From the NCBI GenBank assembly GCA_023386155.1, contig JAEWKH010000124.1, positions 1 to 6,490 on the forward strand: a DNA stretch of 6,490 bases. The letters are read 5' to 3'. Within the stretch, counting starts at the first letter, position 1. Every line of letters begins with the position of its first letter. This document shows, in pieces, positions 1 through 5,879 of the stretch. Under the pieces are notes generated by a model, which was given only the letters and a program-made list of their open reading frames with translations, did no database searches and was not told the DNA's origin. The position numbers and the translations under genes are program-made. This DNA comes from Pseudomonadota bacterium. GTDB lineage: Bacteria; Pseudomonadota; Alphaproteobacteria; Rhizobiales; Beijerinckiaceae.

Positions 1-212
1 ACTTCCGCAGCACCACGCCGATGGCGTTCCTGCGCGCGCTGCGCCTGAAGCGCGCCCATGAGATCCTCCTGCTGTCGGACCCCAAGACCGTCACGGTCAC
101 CGAGATCGCCCTGCAATGCGGCTTCGGCCACATGGGCGAGTTCGCAACGGCCTACAAGCGCGCCTTCAACGAGACGCCTCGCCAAACCCTGGCGCGGGCA
201 CGGGCCAGCTGA
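1..212 (+). CDS. AraC-family transcriptional regulator, C-terminal fragment
   Basis: This is the 3' end of a gene that begins outside the window; the frame is open from base 3 to a TGA at 210-212, giving about 69 residues. The fragment reads FRSTTPMAFLRALRLKRAHEILL and then TVTEIALQCGFGHMGEFATAYKRAF. This is the end of the first helix-turn-helix plus the complete second helix-turn-helix of an AraC/XylS DNA-binding domain, including the hallmark IA-x3-GF and the F-x4-YKRAF-x3-P pattern. The ATG at base 21 is internal to the domain and should not be taken as the start. The gene converges on the dehydrogenase, with 33 bases between the two stops. The sensing domain is not visible, so the effector and targets cannot be stated. 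The family call is secure; the specific role is not. Confidence 0.9.
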   Translation, partial: FRSTTPMAFLRALRLKRAHEILLLSDPKTVTVTEIALQCGFGHMGEFATAYKRAFNETPRQTLARARAS

Positions 213-245
213 AGCCTCGCTTCTCCGTGCGAGATCGGAACCTGC

Positions 246-1211
246 TTATTTCGGACGCCAGGGCGTTTCCACCACCGGGGTCAGCGGTCCCTTGCCGTCG
301 AACCAAGCGATCAGGTTGTCGGCCACCAGCTGGCCCATGGCGTTGCGGGTGTGAACCGACGCGGAGGCGACATGGGGCAGGAGCACCACGTGCTCCAGGT
401 CGATCAGCTCTTGCGGAACGCGCGGCTCGTCCTCGTAGACGTCAAGGCCTGCGGAGAGGATCGTGCGCGATTTGAGCGCGTCGATGAGCGCCTGCTCGTC
501 CACGACCGTGCCGCGGGCGACGTTGATCAGGACGCCGTCGGACCCGAGGGCCTTCAGCACCTCCGCATTGATGAGGTGTCTGGTCGATGCGCCGCCCGGC
601 GTGATGACGATCAGCACGTCGCACGCCTCCGCGAGGCCGGTCACCGTCTCGTAATAGGGATAGGCCACGTCGTCCTGCTGCGTGCGTCCGTGATAGGCGA
701 TCTTGACATCGAAGCCGGAGAGCCGCTTCGCGATGGCCTTGCCGATGCGGCCCAGCCCGACGATGCCGACCGTCCTCCCGCGCAGGGTCGCCGACAGGGG
801 AAAGGACGCCTTCAGCCATTTGCCTTCACGAAGGTAGCGGTCGGCCTGGGGGATCTTTCTCAGCGTCGCGAGAAGCAGGCCGAGGGTGAGATCGGCCACC
901 TCGTCGTCGAGAACGCCGGGCGTGTTGGTGACGACGATGTTGCGCCTGGCTGCTTCCTCCGCGTCCACGTTGTCGTAGCCGACACCGAAGCTCGAGACGA
1001 TCTCCACGTTGGGCAGGCGGTCGAGAAGTTTGGCGTCCACGCGGCCGAAGAGCGTGCTGGTCGCCACGCCGCGGATGCGCGGCCCGACCTCCTTCAGGAA
1101 GGCCTCCTTGTCGGTCTGCTCCCAGAGGCGATGGAGGGTGAAGGCCCTGTCGAGCGCATCGATCACGATCGGCATCATCGGCGCGGTCATCAGGATGTCG
1201 GTTCGGCTCAT
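246..1211 (-). CDS. D-isomer-specific 2-hydroxyacid dehydrogenase (glyoxylate/hydroxypyruvate reductase type)
   Basis: A 321-residue cytoplasmic enzyme of normal family length that interconverts a 2-keto acid and a D-2-hydroxy acid with a nicotinamide cofactor. Visible marks are the substrate-loop sequence SSFGVGYDNVD (73-83), the Rossmann fingerprint GLGRIG (152-157), the catalytic Arg in VARG (R233), the catalytic Glu in DVYEDEP (E262) and the catalytic His in LLPH (H280). After the second strand of the fold comes YHGR (R176) where NAD-dependent members carry an Asp, which favours NADP(H) as in the glyoxylate/hydroxypyruvate reductases. The start ATG is preceded by AGGA with six bases between. 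It lies 24 bases downstream of the TfoX-C gene in the same direction, so co-transcription is likely. The actual keto acid is inferred from family resemblance only. Confidence 0.93.
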   Translation of the reverse strand: MSRTDILMTAPMMPIVIDALDRAFTLHRLWEQTDKEAFLKEVGPRIRGVATSTLFGRVDAKLLDRLPNVEIVSSFGVGYDNVDAEEAARRNIVVTNTPGVLDDEVADLTLGLLLATLRKIPQADRYLREGKWLKASFPLSATLRGRTVGIVGLGRIGKAIAKRLSGFDVKIAYHGRTQQDDVAYPYYETVTGLAEACDVLIVITPGGASTRHLINAEVLKALGSDGVLINVARGTVVDEQALIDALKSRTILSAGLDVYEDEPRVPQELIDLEHVVLLPHVASASVHTRNAMGQLVADNLIAWFDGKGPLTPVVETPWRPK

Positions 1212-1235
1212 GGCATTTCCTGTTGCGGTGTCGGG

Positions 1236-1538
1236 TTAGAGGGAGCAGCGCGTGACGCCGCCCCGGCGAAGGGCTTCGTCGACGGCCCGGCCCTGCTGCT
1301 GGAGAGCGGCCTTCACGTCCTGCGGCAGGTCGAGCCAGTGGCAGCCGCGCAGGGCGGCCTCCAGGGCATAGAGCGCATTGAGGCTCACCTGCCGCGGCAG
1401 CATGAATTTCAGCCGGCGATAGGCTTCGACCGAGCCCATGGAGCGAAGCTCGCCGATTGAGTGGATACCGGCCTCTTCGAGCCTGCTCTGCGTCACGGGA
1501 CCGATCCCGGGCAGGGTGTCGATGGCGGCATCACTCAC
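1236..1538 (-). CDS. Stand-alone TfoX C-terminal domain protein
   Basis: A 100-residue protein that starts with GTG. Residues 6-80 match the TfoX/Sxy C-terminal domain: a helix-hairpin-helix-like opening (LPGIGPVTQSRLEEAGI), then IGELRSMGSVEAYRRLK, then the family signature LNALYALEAALRGCHWLDLP. The TfoX N-terminal domain is absent, so this is the short single-domain form. E. coli Sxy/TfoX is a competence co-activator, but the role of stand-alone C-domains is not established and no competence function should be assumed. The helix-hairpin-helix suggests nucleic-acid or protein binding. The GTG start (1538-1536) overlaps the TGA of the EamA gene by four bases (GTGA), with GGAG eight bases upstream, so translation is probably coupled to the transporter. 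The C-terminal 20 residues are basic and look unconserved. Confidence 0.85.
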   Translation of the reverse strand: MSDAAIDTLPGIGPVTQSRLEEAGIHSIGELRSMGSVEAYRRLKFMLPRQVSLNALYALEAALRGCHWLDLPQDVKAALQQQGRAVDEALRRGGVTRCSL

Positions 1539-2458
1539 GAGGACGGCTCCGGCTTTTGAGGCTTCACGCGCTCACGGTAGAGCAAATAGAGCCCCGATGC
1601 GATGACGATGCCAGCCCCGACGAAGGTCCAAGCATCCGGCCAGTCGCCGAACAGGACATAGCCGAGAACGAGCATCCAGATGATCTGGCTGTAGATGAAA
1701 GGGGACAGGATCGCGGCCGGCGCCCGGGCATGGGCGAGGACCAGGAGCCAGTGGCCGAAGGCGCCATAGAAGCCCGTCGTCGCGAGAAGAAACCAGACGA
1801 GGGGTGAGGGGGGCTGGGTCCATATCCAGGGAAGCACGGGCGTGAGGAAGACGATCCCGGCGACGCTCGAATAGAGGGTCGTGGTGGCGATGGAATCGCT
1901 CGAGGCCAGCATCCGCGTCACGATGTTGTAGAAGGAATAGGCCACGGCGCTTGCCAGCGACAGCAGGGCGGCCGGATGCATGGTGCCCGAACTCGGCCGG
2001 GTGATGACGAGAATGCCGATGAAGCCGATCCCGATGGCGGTCATGCGCTGCCAGCCGATGCGCTCCCCTAGAAGGGGACCGGCGAGAAGCGCCACCAGCA
2101 GCGGGGTCGCGAAAATGATGGATTGGGTCTCGACCAGCTGCAGGTATTTCAGGGCGAAGAAGTTGCAGATCGTCGAGGCGAGGAGCAGGACCGAGCGGAG
2201 GAGCTGCAGCGGGAGCCGGCGCGTCCTGAGGGCTCCGGGCTGGGTCCGGGGATTGATGACGAGGAAGGTGAGAAAGGCCGCCGAGATGTAGCGGGCCCAG
2301 ACCGTCACCATGGGGTCGACGGAGCGATTCACCCACTTGGCCGTCGCGTCGAGGCACGAGAAGCAGAGCAGCGCCGTGCACATCAGGGCGATGCCGACCA
2401 TGCGGTTCTGGCGCTGCGCGACGGTCTTGGGGAGGGACGTGGTGACGGTGTCGGCCAT
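1535..2458 (-). CDS. EamA-family (DMT superfamily) transporter
   Basis: A 307-residue inner-membrane protein with about ten hydrophobic segments, at roughly 20-40, 52-68, 84-103, 109-130, 138-155, 159-180, 192-211, 219-240, 247-267 and 273-293. This is the two-times-five arrangement of the drug/metabolite transporter superfamily. The two EamA repeats end in matching sequences: GERIGWQRM followed by GIGFIGILVITRP in the first half, and FGDWPDAW followed by VGAGIVIASGLYLLYRER in the second. Members export amino acids, purines or other metabolites; nothing here fixes the substrate. The N-terminus (MADTVTTSLPKTVAQRQNR) is a short soluble tail and the C-terminus is basic, so both probably lie in the cytoplasm. 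There is no strong ribosome-binding site before the ATG. The gene is 79 bases downstream of MarR on the same strand and overlaps the next gene. Confidence 0.9.
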   Translation of the reverse strand: MADTVTTSLPKTVAQRQNRMVGIALMCTALLCFSCLDATAKWVNRSVDPMVTVWARYISAAFLTFLVINPRTQPGALRTRRLPLQLLRSVLLLASTICNFFALKYLQLVETQSIIFATPLLVALLAGPLLGERIGWQRMTAIGIGFIGILVITRPSSGTMHPAALLSLASAVAYSFYNIVTRMLASSDSIATTTLYSSVAGIVFLTPVLPWIWTQPPSPLVWFLLATTGFYGAFGHWLLVLAHARAPAAILSPFIYSQIIWMLVLGYVLFGDWPDAWTFVGAGIVIASGLYLLYRERVKPQKPEPSS

Positions 2459-2504
2459 AGAGCGAATGCTAGCCGCTTACCCGCCTTGAGGCGAATGTCC
2501 GCCA

Positions 2505-2521
2505 CGCACGACCCTCGTGCG
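2505..2521. repeat. Short perfect inverted repeat between MarR and EamA genes
   Basis: CGCACGA (2505-2511), loop CCC, TCGTGCG (2515-2521) form a perfect seven-base-pair stem beginning 16 bases after the MarR stop on the minus strand. No T-run follows on either strand, so it is not a standard intrinsic terminator. It may partly separate MarR from EamA expression or protect a 3' end. A second small stem, CGCC-TTGA-GGCG, is at 2482-2493. Nothing else is recognisable in the gap. Confidence 0.4.
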
Positions 2522-2537
2522 CGGCGCACAGGGGTGA

Positions 2538-3068
2538 TCAGGCGGTAGCGGCCAATTCCGGCTCGCTGACGGCCTCCAGCCCCTCCACCTCGTCATCGGC
2601 CTCGAAGCCGGTCTGATCGGCGCCGGTGAGGCCCGCGAGGTTCTTGGCGGCCTTGCGCAGGAGCTTGCGCAGGCGCTTGCGGTCCTTGTTGTCGAAGCCC
2701 TGGAGCAGCTCGGCCTCGACTTCTTCCCACAGGGCGTCGATGGCGGCGGCCTTGCGCTTGCCTTCCTTGGTGAGCTTCACGCGGACGACCCGGGCATCGC
2801 CGGGTTCCGTGTGGCGCTCCACCAGCTTGAGGCTGGAGAGGCGCGAGACCGTCTTGGACGCGGTCGGCGGGCGCACGCGAAGGATGGCGGCCAGCTCACC
2901 CATGGTCATGGGCCCGGCATTGCCGAGGGCCTGGAGAACCTGCTCCTGGCCGGCGAAGAGGCCGAGCTCCGAGAGCTTGTCCCCCGTGCGGCTTCGATGC
3001 AGGCGTGAGGCTTGAACCAGGGCCCATCCGACGCTCTTGATGCCCGGATGCTTGATATCGTTGTCCAT
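2538..3068 (-). CDS. MarR-family winged-helix transcriptional regulator
   Basis: With the ATG at 3068 the protein has 176 residues. A dimerisation helix (about 8-34) is followed by the winged helix-turn-helix: MTMGELAAILRVRPPTASKTVSRL (54-77) contains the recognition helix, and residues 88-100 (EPGDARVVRVKLT) form the wing with the conserved D-x-R. Residues 105-145 make the long C-terminal dimerisation helices, and an acidic tail of about 30 residues follows. The open frame runs up to a GTG at 3095, but the ATG at 3068 is preferred: GAGGGA lies a few bases upstream, and a likely -10 box (TATGAT, 3101-3096) would place the transcript start at about 3089, downstream of that GTG. The protein contains no cysteine, so thiol-based oxidant sensing is unlikely. 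The targets are probably neighbours (EamA, the ABC genes or itself), by inference from position. Confidence 0.9.
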   Translation of the reverse strand: MDNDIKHPGIKSVGWALVQASRLHRSRTGDKLSELGLFAGQEQVLQALGNAGPMTMGELAAILRVRPPTASKTVSRLSSLKLVERHTEPGDARVVRVKLTKEGKRKAAAIDALWEEVEAELLQGFDNKDRKRLRKLLRKAAKNLAGLTGADQTGFEADDEVEGLEAVSEPELAATA

Positions 3069-3095
3069 TGTCCCTCGCTGTACGAAGCATAGCAC

Positions 3096-3129
3096 ATCAT
3101 ACCATGGCCGGCACTCATGACGGTACGAT
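3096..3129 (-). promoter_or_regulatory. Probable marR promoter with overlapping inverted repeat
   Basis: On the minus strand TATGAT (3101-3096) is a good -10 box about 28 bases upstream of the preferred MarR start. A weak -35 (CCGTCA, 3123-3118) lies 16 bases further upstream. An inverted repeat straddles both boxes: ATCATACC (3096-3103) and GGTACGAT (3122-3129) match at 7 of 8 positions with 18 bases between them. One arm covers the -10 and the other abuts the -35, an arrangement that suits autoregulation by MarR. Confidence 0.45.
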
Positions 3130-3156
3130 GACAGGCCGCTTCTTATTCACAGGGCT

Positions 3157-3201
3157 GGCGCATCGTGCGGGAAAGTGGATCCGGTTTTCGGACGATGCGC
3201 C
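3157..3201. repeat. REP-like dispersed palindrome
   Basis: GGCGCATCGT (3157-3166) and ACGATGCGCC (3192-3201) are perfect ten-base inverted arms. They enclose an imperfectly palindromic core around GGATCC with GGGAAA and TTTTC flanks. From memory, elements with this plan (GCATCGT arm, GGAAA, GGATCC) are common between genes of Hyphomicrobiales. It begins 15 bases past the permease stop, so in the ABC-operon mRNA it would form a stem-loop that could protect or end the transcript. Confidence 0.7.
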
Positions 3202-3216
3202 AAGCCAGGAGCACTC

Positions 3217-4059
3217 TCAGGGCTCCCGGGAGCGGGCGCTCTCGTGCCAGTGCCGCAGGAGGGCATGGTTGAGCGCGGCCAGGGCGAGAAACAGGCCGAT
3301 GCCGGTCAGGGCCAGGAGGACGAGGGCCGCAAAGAGGCGCGGAATGTTGAGCCGGTACTGGCTCTCGATGATGCGATAGGCCAGCCCCGATCCCGCTCCC
3401 GCGGATCCTGCGGCCATCTCGGCCACCACGGCGCCGATCAGGGAAAGGCCTCCCGCGATCCTCAGGCCCGCCAGAAAGGCCGGGAGGGCGGCTGGGCGGC
3501 GCAGGTACCACAGGGCCTTCAGCCGGGCCCGCAGGCGCGCCAGGGCGCCCTGTGAGGCGGGCGCGCCATAGAGCTCGAACAGCTCCATGAGATTCCGATC
3601 GACGGATTGCAGGCCGAGCATCGTGTTCGAGAGGACCGGAAAGAAGGCGACGAGCCACGCGCAGGCCAGGACCGCCGCATCCTGCGGCATGTAGATCAGG
3701 AGCAGGGGCGCGATGGCGATGACCGGCGTGACCTGCAGCACGACCGCGAAGGGATAGAGCGAATACTCGACGATCCGCGACAGGCTCAACAGCACCGCCA
3801 GCAGCACGCCGCCGAGAACCGCGAGGACGAGGCCCGCGAGCGTCGTCTCAAGGGTCGTCAGGAGCGAGGCCGAGAGCAGCGGCCAATCGGCCACGAGGGT
3901 TTGCGCGATCAGGCTCGGCGCGGGGAGGATATAGGGCGGAATGCCCTCGATGCGCACGACGGCTTCCCAGGCGGCGATGGCTGCGGCGAAGACGGCGAGC
4001 GGCAAGGCGATCTTCAAGGGATTGCCTCGCCGGCGGGTCGGCAGCGGGATCGTGACCAT
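3217..4059 (-). CDS. NitT/TauT-type ABC transporter permease
   Basis: A 280-residue inner-membrane permease (SsuC/TauC/ThiX-like, BPD_transp_1 fold) with six hydrophobic segments, at about 15-36, 66-92, 102-123, 126-146, 198-218 and 240-265. The family pattern is clear: YILPAPS near residue 43, VTPVIAIAPLLLIY (110-123), the cytoplasmic EAA coupling loop (ELYGA to PAALP, 162-193) that docks on the ATPase, and the terminal LLRHWHES. The EAA loop is about 11 residues longer than I expect between LYGA and PAALP. The start is the ATG at 4059, which shares one base with the ATPase stop (TGATG) and has GGGGAG eight bases upstream. A GTG one codon earlier (4062) is possible. Upstream in-frame starts to 4113 lie inside the ATPase gene and give non-membrane sequence, so they are rejected. 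It works with the next two genes. Confidence 0.93.
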   Translation of the reverse strand: MVTIPLPTRRRGNPLKIALPLAVFAAAIAAWEAVVRIEGIPPYILPAPSLIAQTLVADWPLLSASLLTTLETTLAGLVLAVLGGVLLAVLLSLSRIVEYSLYPFAVVLQVTPVIAIAPLLLIYMPQDAAVLACAWLVAFFPVLSNTMLGLQSVDRNLMELFELYGAPASQGALARLRARLKALWYLRRPAALPAFLAGLRIAGGLSLIGAVVAEMAAGSAGAGSGLAYRIIESQYRLNIPRLFAALVLLALTGIGLFLALAALNHALLRHWHESARSREP

Positions 4060-4844
4060 CACATCCGCTCCCCTGCCGTCTGGTCCAGCAGGACCTGCGA
4101 GATCTGCCCGCACAGGGCCGCATAGCGCGCGCCGGTGCGAAAGTCCTCGGCCCGCCTTCCGGGCGGCTCGCCTTCGATGTCGGCGACGATGCGCCCGGGG
4201 CGAGGGGACATGATGGCGATGCGGCTCGACAGATAGGCGCTCTCGTAAACCGAATGGGTCACGAACACGACGGTGCAGCGCAGCTCGCCCTGCAGGCGCA
4301 GGAGGTCGTCGTTGAGCCGGAAGCGGGCGATCTCGTCGAGGGCCGCGAAGGGCTCGTCCATGAGAAGCAGCCGCGGCTTCAGCGACAGCGCCCGCGCGAT
4401 CGACACGCGCATCCGCATGCCGCCGGAGAGCTCGCGCGGATAGGCTTTCGCGAAGTCGCTCAATCCGACGAGGGCGAGGCTTTCGGCGATGCGGTCCCGC
4501 GCATCGCGCCTGGACACGCCGCGAAGGCGCAGGGGCAGCCAGACATTGTCCGCCACGTCGGCCCAGGGCATCAGGGTCGGGTCCTGGAACACGAATCCGA
4601 TCTCGCCGCGATGATCGTCATCGGTCGAGCCCGGCCAGGCAACGCTTCCATCCGTCGGCTCGGCGAGCCCCGCGATGAGGCGCAGCACCGTCGACTTGCC
4701 GCAACCCGAAGGGCCGAGAAGGGACACGAACTCGCCGGCGAAGACGTCGAGGTCGAATCCCGCAAGCGCCGTCACGCCGTTGGAGAAGGTCTTCGTGATC
4801 CCTCTGAGGGAAACGAGAGCGGGCGCGGCTTGCGTCATGGGCAT
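4059..4844 (-). CDS. NitT/TauT-type ABC transporter ATP-binding protein
   Basis: A 261-residue ATPase that powers the importer from the cytoplasmic side. All the required motifs are intact: Walker A GPSGCGKST (44-52), Q-loop glutamine Q87 in VFQDPTLMPW, signature LSGGM (139-143) within LSGGMRMRVSIARAL, Walker B LLLMDEP (159-165), D-loop AALD (167-170) and switch histidine H197 in VTHSVYEA-like context (VTHSVYES). Met replacing Gln in the signature and the ALDEIAR/VTHS pattern are typical of the SsuB/TauB/ThiZ group. The start is ATG at 4844 or, equally plausibly, ATG at 4838 (residue 3). The only good Shine-Dalgarno (GAGGAGA) lies right after the upstream stop, separated from both ATGs by a nine-pair hairpin. 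The reading frame is the same as that of the upstream gene, ten codons past its TAA. Confidence 0.95.
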   Translation of the reverse strand: MPMTQAAPALVSLRGITKTFSNGVTALAGFDLDVFAGEFVSLLGPSGCGKSTVLRLIAGLAEPTDGSVAWPGSTDDDHRGEIGFVFQDPTLMPWADVADNVWLPLRLRGVSRRDARDRIAESLALVGLSDFAKAYPRELSGGMRMRVSIARALSLKPRLLLMDEPFAALDEIARFRLNDDLLRLQGELRCTVVFVTHSVYESAYLSSRIAIMSPRPGRIVADIEGEPPGRRAEDFRTGARYAALCGQISQVLLDQTAGERM

Positions 4845-4845
4845 G

Positions 4846-4867
4846 GCGACACCGAAGTCGGCGTCGC
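4846..4867 (-). promoter_or_regulatory. Hairpin between Shine-Dalgarno and ATPase start
   Basis: In the minus-strand mRNA, GCGACGCCG (4867-4859) pairs with CGGTGTCGC (4854-4846) around a four-base ACTT loop: nine pairs, one of them G-U. GAGGAGA (4874-4868) directly precedes the stem, and one base follows it before ATG 4844. Folding would bring the Shine-Dalgarno within about 2 bases of ATG 4844 and about 8 bases of ATG 4838. The stem may also protect the 3' end of binding-protein mRNA. Confidence 0.5.
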
Positions 4868-4874
4868 TCTCCTC

Positions 4875-5879
4875 TTACTTCTTCAGGTTCAGTCCCACGC
4901 CCTTGTTCACGAACCGGAGCGTATAGGCTTTTCCGTAATCGAGATCCGCCTTGAAGAGACCGGCCTTCACCATCTTGTCGAAGAAGTCCTTCATGCGCTC
5001 GTCCGTCATGGCGCCGATGCCGAGCTTTAGCGTGTCGCCGGAATCGACGATGCCGTATTCCTTCATCTTGGCATGGGAATAGCTCAGCAGCTCGTCGGTC
5101 ATCTCCGGGTTGTCGCGCTTGATGAGCTCCTTGGCCTTCGTGTTGTCGCCATAGAGATAATTGTACCAGCCGATGGTCGAGGCATCGACGAAGCGCTGCA
5201 CGAGATCGGGATTCTTCTCCACCACCTCGCGGCGCGTCTCCACCGTCGTGGAATAGGTGCTGAAGCCGTGATCCGCGAGCAGGAACACGTTGGGCTTGAA
5301 GCCTGCCGCCTTCTCGACGGTCAGCGGCTCGGACGTGACATAGCCCTGCTGCACGGCGGCCTTGTTGGCGATGAAGGGGGCCGGGTTGAAGCCGAAGGGC
5401 TTCACCTGCTCGTCCTTGAACCCGTACTCGGCCTTCATCCACTGGAAGAAGGTGGCGACGCCATCCTTGGACAGAAGGATGTCGTTAGACTTCTTCAGGT
5501 CGGCGAAAGTGTCGAGCCCCTGGCCCGGATGGCTGAGGAGCACCTGCGGCTCCTTCTGGAAATGGGCCGCGACCACGATGGTGGGGATGTCCTTCTCCAC
5601 CGCCGAGAAGGCCTGGATCATGCTGCCGCCCATGTAGAAGTCGAGCTTGCCCACGGTCATGAGCATGCGGTTGCTGGCTCGGGGGCCGCCCGGCACGATG
5701 GTGACCTTGAGGCCGTATTTCTCGTATGTCCCGTCGGCGACGGCCTGGTAATAGCCGCCGTGCTCGCCCTGCGCGATCCAGTTGGTGCCGAAGGTCACCT
5801 CCGTCAGCGGCTGCTGCGCCAGGGCGCCTCCGCCCAGGCAGGCGGCCAACACTCCCGCGATCCAGGCATTCAGCTTCAT
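4875..5879 (-). CDS. NMT1/THI5-like ABC transporter substrate-binding protein
   Basis: A 334-residue periplasmic binding protein that captures the substrate and delivers it to the permease. Residues 1-21 form a Sec signal peptide (MKLNAW, then a hydrophobic core ending ALA before QQ). An LAAC lipobox-like string at 11-14 exists but is very early, so a soluble protein is more likely. The mature protein opens with VTFGTNWIAQGEHGGYYQAVADG and KYGLKVTIVPGGP, the classic start of the SsuA/TauA/ThiY (NMT1/THI5) fold, followed by GKLDFYMGG, ADLKK, YVTSEP and the C-terminal helices. The ATG at 5879 is chosen over the GTG two codons earlier because AAGGGG sits nine bases upstream of it. It is the first gene of the operon, as expected for the subunit needed in excess. 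Substrate unknown: sulfonate, nitrate, hydroxymethylpyrimidine-like and flavin-like ligands occur in this fold. Confidence 0.93.
   Translation of the reverse strand: MKLNAWIAGVLAACLGGGALAQQPLTEVTFGTNWIAQGEHGGYYQAVADGTYEKYGLKVTIVPGGPRASNRMLMTVGKLDFYMGGSMIQAFSAVEKDIPTIVVAAHFQKEPQVLLSHPGQGLDTFADLKKSNDILLSKDGVATFFQWMKAEYGFKDEQVKPFGFNPAPFIANKAAVQQGYVTSEPLTVEKAAGFKPNVFLLADHGFSTYSTTVETRREVVEKNPDLVQRFVDASTIGWYNYLYGDNTKAKELIKRDNPEMTDELLSYSHAKMKEYGIVDSGDTLKLGIGAMTDERMKDFFDKMVKAGLFKADLDYGKAYTLRFVNKGVGLNLKK

Noticed and set aside
216..233. Small stem CTCGC/GCGAG between the convergent AraC and dehydrogenase genes as a bidirectional terminator
   Set aside because: It has only five pairs, an eight-base loop and no T-run on either side.
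351..1460. Long plus-strand open frame of 369 codons opposite the dehydrogenase
   Set aside because: It is a shadow of the minus-strand dehydrogenase and TfoX-C genes, as is common in GC-rich DNA; the product is low-complexity and the true genes carry clear family motifs.
4062..4113. Permease starts upstream of 4062
   Set aside because: They would extend the protein into the ATPase coding region and add a Gly/Pro-rich, non-membrane N-terminus; the TGATG junction with its own Shine-Dalgarno is better.
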